This document shows positions 8,287 to 15,426 of a stretch of DNA of 64,000 nucleotides, in pieces. The DNA lies in NCBI RefSeq assembly GCF_001437405.1, contig NZ_JQBY01000010.1:1-64000 (forward strand), read 5' to 3'. The notes below the pieces were generated by a model. The model was not told the origin of the DNA, made no database searches, and saw only the letters and a list, made by a program, of their open reading frames with translations. Both the position numbers and the translations under genes were made by a program. Source of the DNA: Pediococcus ethanolidurans. GTDB lineage: Bacteria > Bacillota > Bacilli > Lactobacillales > Lactobacillaceae. The stretch's first letter is position 1. Each line of letters opens with the position of its first letter.

Positions 8287-9030
8287 CTAATCGTTCAAAT
8301 CTGCTTTTATATCATCAAGAAGTTCTAAATCAATTTTCGAAAGTGTCATTTTGTTTAAAAGATCTGGACGTTTTAGCAGAGTTCGTTTCAAAGCCTGTTT
8401 TCGACGCCACTGATCGATTAATTGGTGGTTTCCGTTCAATAATACCTCAGGTACCTGCATACCTCTAAAAACGGCTGGACGGGAATATTGCGGATACTCC
8501 AATAATCCAGTGGAAAAAGAATCTCCTGGTGCAGATTCTTTATTGCCTAAAACCCCTGGAAGCAGCCGAACTGTTGCATCAATCATCACCATCGCTGCTA
8601 GTTCACCACCAGTAAGCACATAATCGCCTAAAGACACTTCATCAGTAGCTAATGTTTTAATGCGTTCATCATAACCCTCATAATGACCACAAATAAAGGT
8701 TAAGTGCGACTCATGAGCGAATGTTTCAGCCATTTCTTGATCAAATTGCTTGCCACCCGGATCTAAAATGATGACACGCCCTTTGGGTAATTTGGCATTG
8801 TCATTTTGTATTGCCGCCATAGCATCAAAAATTGGCTGCGGTTGAAGAAGCATCCCGGCTCCTCCCCCATATGGATAATCATCCACATTATGATGTTTAT
8901 TACTAGAAAAGTCACGAAAATTTGTTACTTGAATATCCAGTAATTGATCCTCAATTGCTTTACCAACAATCGATTGGTGCAAGGGTCCACTAAACATATC
9001 TGGGAAAAGACTTAAAATATCAATTTTCAT
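8287..9030 (-). CDS. trmD: tRNA (guanine37-N1)-methyltransferase TrmD
   Basis: This SPOUT-family enzyme makes m1G37 next to the anticodon, which prevents +1 frameshifting. The SAM-binding trefoil-knot motifs [11 protein letters not shown] (114-124) and [11 protein letters not shown] (133-143) are intact, and the 247-residue length is typical. Its start ATG overlaps the rimM stop by 4 nt, so translation is probably coupled. It belongs to the conserved rpsP-khpA-rimM-trmD-rplS order. Confidence 0.97.
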   Translation of the reverse strand: MKIDILSLFPDMFSGPLHQSIVGKAIEDQLLDIQVTNFRDFSSNKHHNVDDYPYGGGAGMLLQPQPIFDAMAAIQNDNAKLPKGRVIILDPGGKQFDQEMAETFAHESHLTFICGHYEGYDERIKTLATDEVSLGDYVLTGGELAAMVMIDATVRLLPGVLGNKESAPGDSFSTGLLEYPQYSRPAVFRGMQVPEVLLNGNHQLIDQWRRKQALKRTLLKRPDLLNKMTLSKIDLELLDDIKADLND

Positions 9031-9551
9031 GAATCAAGACCTTCTAAAAGTTCAACTGTAATTCGTTGCTTATCCAAGTCAACTTTTTTTACAACTTGAC
9101 GAATATAGGGTAATAGCAAATCATCTTTTCCCACACGTTTGACTACCCAAACGTCATTTGCTCCGGGCGACAAAATTTCAGAAACAGTTCCCAAACGGTT
9201 TCCTTCTTCATCGAATACCTCAAGACCAATAATATCATCATAATAAAATTCGTCATTATCAAGTGATTTGCGATCAGTTTCAGAAATCTTCAAATCAAAT
9301 TGTTTATATTTTTCCACATCATTAATTGAATCAAGATCGACAAACTGAAGCAAGTAAACCTGTTTTTGTTGTCGCGATTTTTTTATTTTTAATTTTTGCA
9401 TTGGTGTTTTATCATTCTTAGGAGAAAACAAAAATAATTGGTTGCCAACCTTGAAGCGTTCTTCAGGAAAATCGGTGATTGGCATTACTTTCACTTCTCC
9501 TTGAATGCCATGCGTATTAACAATTGTACCTACTTTATAATATTGCATCAA
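9027..9551 (-). CDS. rimM: 16S rRNA processing protein RimM
   Basis: This is a 30S subunit maturation factor that binds S19 and helps assemble the 30S head. The N-terminal RimM barrel begins [19 protein letters not shown], and the C-terminal PRC-barrel (about residues 98-170) contains [10 protein letters not shown] and LLPYIRQVV. Its length of 174 residues is normal. Two adjacent ATGs make the start uncertain by one codon. A 14-bp hairpin lies between khpA and this gene. Confidence 0.95.
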   Translation of the reverse strand: MMQYYKVGTIVNTHGIQGEVKVMPITDFPEERFKVGNQLFLFSPKNDKTPMQKLKIKKSRQQKQVYLLQFVDLDSINDVEKYKQFDLKISETDRKSLDNDEFYYDDIIGLEVFDEEGNRLGTVSEILSPGANDVWVVKRVGKDDLLLPYIRQVVKKVDLDKQRITVELLEGLDS

Positions 9552-9569
9552 CTTACCTCATAATATACT

Positions 9570-9611
9570 AAAAACTCTTAAACAAAATCAACATTTCGTT
9601 TAAGAGTTTTT
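9570..9611 (-). terminator. Hairpin at the khpA-rimM junction
   Basis: A perfect 14-bp stem (9570-9583 with 9598-9611, AAAAACTCTTAAAC/GTTTAAGAGTTTTT) includes the khpA stop codon. The T residues are in the stem itself and no long T-run follows, so it is more likely a partial terminator or an RNA-processing/stability element than a full stop. Confidence 0.5.
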
Positions 9612-9857
9612 GGCTTTGCCATCTTCAATCACTAACCGAACTCGTTTGTCTCCATGAAAACGAAAACTATAGACAACATTGCGAATTGCTTGTGCAACAC
9701 GGCCATGTCGGCCAATTATACGACCGATGTCTTCATCATCAACACTTAAATGAAATTCATAAAAGCGATCTGACTCAGACTGTTTAATCGAAATTCGTTC
9801 TGGATGAGAAACTAATGGTTTAACAATTGCTAAGATTAAACTTTCTACTTCTTTCAT
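9600..9857 (-). CDS. khpA: KH-domain RNA-binding protein KhpA
   Basis: This is a small single-KH-domain protein (85 residues from the ATG at 9857) that in Gram-positive cocci pairs with KhpB and affects cell elongation and RNA regulation. The KH loop GxxG is seen as GRHG in IGRIIGRHGRVAQAIRNVV. A TTG two codons upstream opens the frame, but the ATG is more likely. There is no good ribosome site, and the gene begins 15 nt after the rpsP stop, so translational coupling is probable. Confidence 0.93.
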   Translation of the reverse strand: MKEVESLILAIVKPLVSHPERISIKQSESDRFYEFHLSVDDEDIGRIIGRHGRVAQAIRNVVYSFRFHGDKRVRLVIEDGKAKNS

Positions 9858-9872
9858 AATCAAAATTGCCGA

Positions 9873-10145
9873 TTACTTAGCAAGCTTTGATTCGTGATAC
9901 TTTTTCATAATTCCAGCTTTTGAAAGAATGTTCTTAACGGTATCTGATGGTTGAGCACCATTGCTTAACCAACTTAAGATGTCTTCCTCATTTAATTTTA
10001 CTACAGCTGGATTAACTAATGGATTGTAAGTACCAACTTGGGCAATAAAACGACCATCACGTGGTGAGCGAGAATCAGCAACTACTACACGGTAGAAAGG
10101 ACGCTTCTTTGAACCCATTCGTTTCAAACGAATTTTTACAGACAT
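9873..10145 (-). CDS. rpsP: 30S ribosomal protein S16
   Basis: Ribosomal protein S16 (90 residues) is required for 30S body assembly. It is identified by [30 protein letters not shown] and VGTYNPL. A perfect AGGAGG precedes the ATG. It is the first gene of the khpA-rimM-trmD operon and is transcribed from the promoter at 10178-10206. Confidence 0.97.
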   Translation of the reverse strand: MSVKIRLKRMGSKKRPFYRVVVADSRSPRDGRFIAQVGTYNPLVNPAVVKLNEEDILSWLSNGAQPSDTVKNILSKAGIMKKYHESKLAK

Positions 10146-10177
10146 GTCAACACCTCCTGTTTTATTTCACGATAAAT

Positions 10178-10206
10178 AATATACCAGTTATTCAATCAGA
10201 TGTAAA
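10178..10206 (-). promoter_or_regulatory. Promoter of the rpsP operon
   Basis: On the minus strand there is TTTACA (10201-10206), a 17-nt spacer and TATATT (10178-10183), 32 nt upstream of the rpsP start codon. Confidence 0.7.
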
Positions 10207-10295
10207 GGTTTTTTTCTTTACAGGCAAATTTATAATGTCCAAAAGTGATTTATTTACACAAACTATCGTTTCATGGATTACCACCACAACCCAAT

Positions 10296-11147
10296 TTAAC
10301 GGTCATCTTCAATTTCTGTGTTAACGGTCTGCACATTTTTTATCAAATCAGAATCTTGATTGATTTTTTTAATAATCTGTTTTAAATTGACGGTTGCAAT
10401 GGCTTCACCTAAATTATCAATTTGATATTTATGGTTTGCAAATGTGCCTGTGTAATAGCTCACATCCCCATCATTCAAAGTGTAAAACAGTCTATCTGTT
10501 GAATTTCCACTTGACTTTGTTTTAACTGTATACAAAACATTGTCCTCACCAGGGCTACTGAGACTGTCATTACTAACTTCATCAAAATTATTTACATAAA
10601 CAATCATTCCTGAGGACACAACAGAAGGCCACACTTCGGTCCACTTATTGGTGGGGTCCGTAATATTTTCACTCCCGAACTCGACAACTGATGCTGCCGT
10701 TTCTTCTGGCGTTAAATTGTTGGGATCCAGTTTTTCTATCTCTTCGCTAGAAACTGAACTACTTGAACTTACACTTGAAGCTGACTTTTTGGAAGCCGAC
10801 TTAGATGAGACTGCCATTTTTTTGGAAACATCAGTCTTTTCTGAATCACCACCAGTTACCTTGTTACCTTCTGTCATAACAAACCAGCCAACTACTCCTA
10901 TCATCAACAACAAACCGGTCAGAAACGCCACAATAAGCTTACCGCCATGATGACTTCCATTTTTGTCTGTTTGTCGTTTATCCAGTTTTTGCATCTGGTC
11001 TGATTCACTATGGTTGTATCGACTTTGTCTGCTTTCTTTTATGCCACCTATTTGACGCAAATCATACCCACAGTTTGGACAGAATTGAACTTTAGTTCTG
11101 AGCATATAGCCACAATTTGGGCAGTAATTAGCCTTTTCGTTTTCCAT
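10296..11147 (-). CDS. Zinc-ribbon membrane protein of unknown function
   Basis: This 283-residue protein starts with two zinc-ribbon knuckles (YCPNCGYML and FCPNCGYDL, four CxxC cysteine pairs in residues 8-29). A basic stretch, one membrane segment (about residues 72-92), a Ser/Lys-rich linker (about 108-138) and an extracellular domain follow. Zinc ribbon inside, single membrane pass and soluble domain outside resembles TcaA/YvbJ-type envelope proteins, but I do not recognise the outer domain. GAGG precedes the ATG. A 10-bp inverted repeat lies directly upstream of the ribosome site. It diverges from the EAL gene. Confidence 0.75.
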   Translation of the reverse strand: MENEKANYCPNCGYMLRTKVQFCPNCGYDLRQIGGIKESRQSRYNHSESDQMQKLDKRQTDKNGSHHGGKLIVAFLTGLLLMIGVVGWFVMTEGNKVTGGDSEKTDVSKKMAVSSKSASKKSASSVSSSSSVSSEEIEKLDPNNLTPEETAASVVEFGSENITDPTNKWTEVWPSVVSSGMIVYVNNFDEVSNDSLSSPGEDNVLYTVKTKSSGNSTDRLFYTLNDGDVSYYTGTFANHKYQIDNLGEAIATVNLKQIIKKINQDSDLIKNVQTVNTEIEDDR

Positions 11148-11165
11148 ATTACTTCCTCACCCTTA

Positions 11166-11194
11166 GATATCCTATTCTTCATAAATAGGATATC
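11166..11194. promoter_or_regulatory. 10-bp inverted repeat before the zinc-ribbon gene
   Basis: GATATCCTAT (11166-11175) and ATAGGATATC (11185-11194) form a perfect inverted repeat with a 9-nt gap, ending about 8 nt before the ribosome-binding region of the zinc-ribbon gene. It could be a repressor operator or an mRNA hairpin. Confidence 0.45.
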
Positions 11195-11205
11195 ATGTTT
11201 ATTCG

Positions 11206-11233
11206 TTTGAAGAAACACGTGTTTTCTTATAAT
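11206..11233 (+). promoter_or_regulatory. Promoter toward the EAL gene with palindromic spacer
   Basis: TTTGAA (11206-11211), a 16-nt spacer and TATAAT (11228-11233) face the EAL gene. The spacer is filled by the near-palindrome AAGAAACACGTGTTTTCTT (one base from perfect, centred on CACGTG), a good position for a repressor site. Transcription would start near 11240. Confidence 0.45.
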
Positions 11234-11239
11234 TAATTA

Positions 11240-11411
11240 ATAAAAGAATAAAAAATATCTGATAATCATTGCATTTCAAACAAAAAAATGGTATTTTAAC
11301 AATATAAATAAACATGCTCAATTTGACAATGCAAACTGACTAAATCAAGGCCAGTGGTGCATTCAAAGATACGACCCGCACTTGAGAAAGTCAAGTTAGT
11401 GGGTCTTTTTT
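11240..11411 (+). ncRNA. Candidate cis-regulatory leader RNA before the EAL gene
   Basis: This is a predicted leader of about 170 nt, ending in an intrinsic terminator, followed by 49 nt to the EAL start codon. A long-range stem can form between TTGCATTTCAAA (11269-11280) and TTTGACAATGCAA (11322-11334), with one bulged base. TCAAG at 11345-11349 can pair with CTTGA at 11381-11385, which is also the left arm of the terminator, so two alternative folds exist. I could not match it to a known riboswitch: the T-box TGGTACCGCG signature and GEMM landmarks are absent. Confidence 0.4.
11373..11411 (+). terminator. Intrinsic terminator in the leader of the EAL gene
   Basis: The stem GACCC-GC-ACTTGA (11373-11385) pairs with TCAAGT...GGGTC (11391-11405) through a 5-nt loop and a small bulge, followed by six Ts (11406-11411). 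It lies upstream, not downstream, of a gene on its strand. Confidence 0.75.
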
Positions 11412-11460
11412 CGTTAAACACTAACCAAAAAATCATTAATTTTTGTATGGGAGTCGCGTA

Positions 11461-12136
11461 ATGTATCAATATTTTATTCAACAAATTATTAATAAATATA
11501 ACAAGTCCGTAGTTGGCTACGAACTTTTACTTCGGAAAAAAACTGATGCGGATTGGCGTCCAGTACATGATTTTTTGACCGTCCCATCTAACGTGGTTGC
11601 TTATGAAATTGTAAAAGTTGCTGAACAGTTATACAGTAAAGTGCCTTTTTTGTCAGTTAATCTTAATCGAACACAATTAATGAATCCTCAAACGGTGGAA
11701 GCTATTCTTAAAATTCAGACCATATTGCGTCCCGTTCAAATACAAATTGAATTGACAGAGGATGAAAGTACCATTAACTTTTCTGAAGATGATATCATTA
11801 AACAATTAAAAAAATTCATCAAAGAAGGCATGTCCATTTCAATCGATGATGTTGATTGTGGTTGTAACACAGAAGACCACGTTAGGGCATTAATTCCTTA
11901 CACAAATGAAATAAAGTTTGCCTTACAAAATTTTGGCGAATTCCGTTTATTTACTCGAAATTCAAAAACGCGTGATTTTCTGGCGAGATTTTGCAAAAGC
12001 TCATAAAATTCGATTTATTCTCGAAGGAATTGAAAACGAAAAAATTGACCAATTTATTGACCTTTTCAACATTGATATTCGCCAAGGTTACTATTATGAA
12101 AAACCGCATCCCATTCAATTGGACGCAAATAAGTGA
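11461..12136 (+). pseudogene. Frameshifted EAL-domain c-di-GMP phosphodiesterase
   Basis: This is a stand-alone EAL domain, which hydrolyses cyclic di-GMP. Frame 1 runs 11461-12006 and carries YELLLR (EAL Glu), SVNLN, ELTED, IDDVD (metal Asp pair) and EIKFAL (the catalytic-site Lys). Near 11940-11960 the homology moves to the +1 frame, which continues with IFWRDF, FILEGIEN and the final RQGYYYEKPHP, ending at 12136. All metal and substrate residues are therefore present but split by one extra base or a two-base loss. The start at 11461 has GGGAG at 11449-11453. The joined product would be about 225 residues, normal for a minimal EAL protein. No GGDEF gene is visible in the window. Confidence 0.8.
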
Positions 12137-12508
12137 TTTTAAAACTGAAAGCTTCAAAATTACTTCAATAACTGATGTTAAACGACTTGGTTCAAAAACA
12201 GTAGCTTAACTGCCGTCCTGCGGCTCACCTGGTCTAAAAGACGCCATTTTTATCTAATTTTGTTATCATAAACACTTTTGTATCAGGAAACAAAATATAT
12301 TTTTGTAGTTTCAGCCTTTCACTAAACTACCTAAAAAAGCTTATAGAAATAAATACTGACATTATTTCTATAAGCTTTTTTATATTTTGTTGACGACTAA
12401 AACTAATTTGTTGTTCCTAACACTGTTTATTCAGTATCTTTTAACACTTTAAACCTTTAGTCATTTATTTAGATACTTGAAAGATCATTAAATTTTCAAA
12501 AATTACAA
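12137..12508. other. Intergenic region between the EAL remnant and ffh
   Basis: No gene is supported. The only clear element is the bidirectional terminator at 12333-12381. The short frames here lack ribosome sites. Confidence 0.6.
12333..12381. terminator. Bidirectional terminator
   Basis: A perfect 20-bp inverted repeat (12333-12352 with 12362-12381), with an A-run, GCTTATAGAAATAA and a closing T-run, is placed between the convergent EAL and ffh genes. Confidence 0.92.
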
Positions 12509-13942
12509 TTATTTATTTCGCTTATTTTTCTTCATTCTCTTTTTCTTACGTTTTTTAGATTTTCGGACCATTGAATTCATTGCCATCTTAGAAAGTCGGC
12601 CACCAATGCCTTTACCCAACAATCCGTCCATGCCATTAAAGTTGCCTTTGGACATTTGGTTCATCATTTTCTTCATTTGTCCGAATTGCTTGATCATTCG
12701 GTTAACTTCAACTACGGGTCGCCCAGAGCCACCTGCAATTCGTCGTCGTCGACTTGGATTCAACAAATTAGGGTCCTCACGCTCCGCAGGTGTCATCGAA
12801 TAAACAATCGCCTTCATGTGAGCCATATCTTTTGGATCAATATTGACATTCTTTAGAGCAGGATTATTTGCCATTCCTGGAATCATCTTCATGATGTCTT
12901 CCATCGAACCCATATTTTGCATTTGATCCATCTGATCGACAAAATCATTGAAGTCAAAAGAATTTTCTCGAATTTTTTGCGTAACTTCTTGCGCTTGTTT
13001 TTCGTCATATTCTTTTTGAGTTTTTTCGATCAGGGTTAGCATATCACCCATGCCAAGAATTCGTGATGCCATTCGATCAGGATGAAAAACATCCAAATCA
13101 GTCATTTTTTCGCCTTGACCAATAAACTTAATTGGTTTACCCGTCACAGCACGAATAGAAAGTGCGGCACCGCCTCGGGTATCGCCATCAAGTTTAGTTA
13201 AAACGACACCCGTAACATCTAACTGATTGTTAAATCCTTCAGCCGTATTAACCGCATTTTGACCTGTCATCGCATCGACAACCAATAAAATTTCATTTGG
13301 ATTTGCCAATTCTTTGATACGGGATAATTCGTCCATTAATTTTTGATCAATTTGTAAACGACCAGCAGTATCAATAATGACGTAATCATTTTTCTCTTCA
13401 GTTGCTTTTTTTAATCCATGACGAACAATTTCAACTGGATCAACGTCCGTTCCCATTTCAAAAACGGGCACATCAATTTGTTGACCAACCTGAACTAACT
13501 GATCAATAGCCGCTGGACGATAAACATCTCCAGCAATCATCAAAGGTCGTGCTTTTTGTTCATTCTTAAGTTTTAAAGCCAGCTTTCCGGCCGTAGTCGT
13601 TTTACCAGCACCTTGTAATCCAACCATCATAATAATGGTTGGGATTTTTGGCGATTTGTTTAACTCAACCGCCTGATCACCCATAATTTTAACTAATTCA
13701 TCATTAACAATTTTAACAATTTGTTGAGTTGGATTTAGTCCTTTTAATACATCCGCCCCAATTGCCTTATCACGAACTGTTTTAACGAAGTTCTTGACCA
13801 CTGTAAAATTAACATCAGCCTCTAACAACGCCAAACGAATTTCACGCATGGCACTTCGTAAATCAGTTTCGGAAATTTTTCCCTTTTTCCTTAATTTATT
13901 AAAAGCGTTTTGAAGTCGATCTGTTAAACTTTCAAAAGCCAT
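12509..13942 (-). CDS. ffh: Signal recognition particle GTPase Ffh
   Basis: This is the SRP54 homologue that binds signal peptides and 4.5S/6S RNA and targets nascent membrane proteins to FtsY. It has an N-terminal helical domain, a G domain with GLQGAGKTT (108-116), DTAGRLQ and TKLDGD, then a methionine-rich M domain from about residue 300. It ends in a very basic tail (about residues 461-477). The length of 477 residues is normal. It lies 17 nt after ylxM, its usual neighbour and modulator. Confidence 0.97.
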   Translation of the reverse strand: MAFESLTDRLQNAFNKLRKKGKISETDLRSAMREIRLALLEADVNFTVVKNFVKTVRDKAIGADVLKGLNPTQQIVKIVNDELVKIMGDQAVELNKSPKIPTIIMMVGLQGAGKTTTAGKLALKLKNEQKARPLMIAGDVYRPAAIDQLVQVGQQIDVPVFEMGTDVDPVEIVRHGLKKATEEKNDYVIIDTAGRLQIDQKLMDELSRIKELANPNEILLVVDAMTGQNAVNTAEGFNNQLDVTGVVLTKLDGDTRGGAALSIRAVTGKPIKFIGQGEKMTDLDVFHPDRMASRILGMGDMLTLIEKTQKEYDEKQAQEVTQKIRENSFDFNDFVDQMDQMQNMGSMEDIMKMIPGMANNPALKNVNIDPKDMAHMKAIVYSMTPAEREDPNLLNPSRRRRIAGGSGRPVVEVNRMIKQFGQMKKMMNQMSKGNFNGMDGLLGKGIGGRLSKMAMNSMVRKSKKRKKKRMKKNKRNK

Positions 13943-13959
13943 GGATTAATCCCTACCTT

Positions 13960-14301
13960 TCATTCTTCTTCAATTGATTCAAGATTACTTACCAACTGAA
14001 GAAGCGTTTGATCTTGTGAATAATTATTTTTTACATATTCCATCAAGCGGTCAGTTTGATGATTGCGTGCTAAAAAGTCACCATACGTATGCAACTTTTC
14101 TTCATAATCCTCTAAAATTTGAACCGTTCTCTTAATATTATCATACACTGCCTGACGACTTACAGCGTAATTTTCCGCAATTTCACCCAATGAGTAATCA
14201 TCGGCGTAATAAAGCTGCATATAATTACGTTGTTTTTTTGTCAATAGACTACCATAAAATTCAAACAAAAAATTAATTCGATTATTTTTTTCAACTTCCA
14301 T
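13960..14301 (-). CDS. ylxM: YlxM/p13 SRP-associated helix-turn-helix protein
   Basis: This 113-residue UPF0122 protein has a sigma-like helix-turn-helix ([24 protein letters not shown], approximate residues 32-56). In streptococci YlxM binds SRP RNA and Ffh and modulates their GTPase activity; it is almost always next to ffh, as here. It starts 16 nt after the ftsY stop. Confidence 0.95.
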   Translation of the reverse strand: MEVEKNNRINFLFEFYGSLLTKKQRNYMQLYYADDYSLGEIAENYAVSRQAVYDNIKRTVQILEDYEEKLHTYGDFLARNHQTDRLMEYVKNNYSQDQTLLQLVSNLESIEEE

Positions 14302-14316
14302 TCTTCACACTACTTC

Positions 14317-15426
14317 CTATTTAGAGGTTTCCAGGAAGCCGCTGAACAACCCATCAACAAAATCTTTAGGTGAAAATGGACTTAAATCATCCACTTGTTC
14401 ACCAAGCCCAACATACTTGACAGAAAGATGTAACTGATTTCGAATAGCCAAGACAATTCCACCCTTAGCAGTGCCATCTAATTTAGTCAAAATAATTCCC
14501 GTGACATCGGTTGTTTCTTTGAAGATTTTTGCTTGACTCATCGCGTTTTGACCAGTAGTTGCATCCAAAACTAACAAAATTTCTTGCGGTGCATGCGGAA
14601 TTTCACGCGTAATAACACGACGCATTTTATCCAATTCCTTCATCAAATTAACTTTATTTTGTAGTCTTCCAGCGGTATCTACCAAAACTAAATCATAGTT
14701 CTCAGCCTTAGCCTTTTTGACCGCATCAAACACAATAGCGGCTGGATCACTTTTTTCAGGACCCGCAACGACCGGGACACCATCACGTTTGCCCCATTCT
14801 TGTAACTGTTCAATCGCACCAGCTCTAAAAGTATCACAAGCTGCTAATAAAACTTTTTTGCCTCGTTTTTTAAATCGATTGGCCAATTTTCCAATGCTGG
14901 TGGTTTTACCGACACCATTTACCCCAACAAATAGAAATACACTTGGCCCCTCAGTAGCAAAAACCAAATGATTATCTTCAGTAGTTCCATTGCGGGTATA
15001 TAGAGAAACTAGTTTAGCCACGATAAGATTTGAAATTACCTGTTGATCTGATTCGTGTTTTGCTTCAATCTCTTCACGTACTTCATCACTAATTTGAACG
15101 GCCGTTTCAAAACCCACATCAGCCCCAATTAGCGTTTCTTCCAAGTCATCATAAAAATCATCATCAACACCATTAAAATTGGTAAATAATGCTGTTAATT
15201 TTTGACCAAACGTTCGGCGTGATTTTTCCAATCCACGATTGTAACGATCAATTTCTTCTGCTTCTTCTGATGTCACATTCTGCGGATTAACTTGCGTTTC
15301 AGCCGGTGAAACTTCAGGTTCTTTTTTGGTTTGTTTTTCTTCATTTAATTTTTGTTCTTTTGCTTGTTGTTCAATAGTCTGTTGTTCTTCAAGCTTTTTT
15401 TTCTTTCTTCGACCAAAAATACTCAT
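14317..15426 (-). CDS. ftsY: Signal recognition particle receptor FtsY
   Basis: This is the membrane-associated SRP receptor GTPase, which docks Ffh-ribosome complexes at SecYEG. A highly charged, Glu/Lys/Gln-rich N-terminal region (about 1-60) is followed by the NG domain with GVNGVGKTT (168-176), DTAGRLQNK and TKLDGTAKGG. It has 369 residues. The start overlaps the smc stop by one base (TAATG), indicating translational coupling. Confidence 0.97.
   Translation of the reverse strand: MSIFGRRKKKKLEEQQTIEQQAKEQKLNEEKQTKKEPEVSPAETQVNPQNVTSEEAEEIDRYNRGLEKSRRTFGQKLTALFTNFNGVDDDFYDDLEETLIGADVGFETAVQISDEVREEIEAKHESDQQVISNLIVAKLVSLYTRNGTTEDNHLVFATEGPSVFLFVGVNGVGKTTSIGKLANRFKKRGKKVLLAACDTFRAGAIEQLQEWGKRDGVPVVAGPEKSDPAAIVFDAVKKAKAENYDLVLVDTAGRLQNKVNLMKELDKMRRVITREIPHAPQEILLVLDATTGQNAMSQAKIFKETTDVTGIILTKLDGTAKGGIVLAIRNQLHLSVKYVGLGEQVDDLSPFSPKDFVDGLFSGFLETSK

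Noticed and set aside
11341-11413. T-box or c-di-GMP (GEMM) riboswitch before the EAL gene
   Set aside because: Neither the T-box antiterminator core nor GEMM tetraloop/receptor landmarks can be seen, so no known class was assigned.
11296-11484. 62-codon minus-strand frame across the EAL leader
   Set aside because: It is antisense to the terminator and EAL start, without a ribosome site or recognisable sequence.
12137-12209. Third-frame extension after the EAL remnant
   Set aside because: It contains no EAL motifs; the domain ends naturally at 12136.
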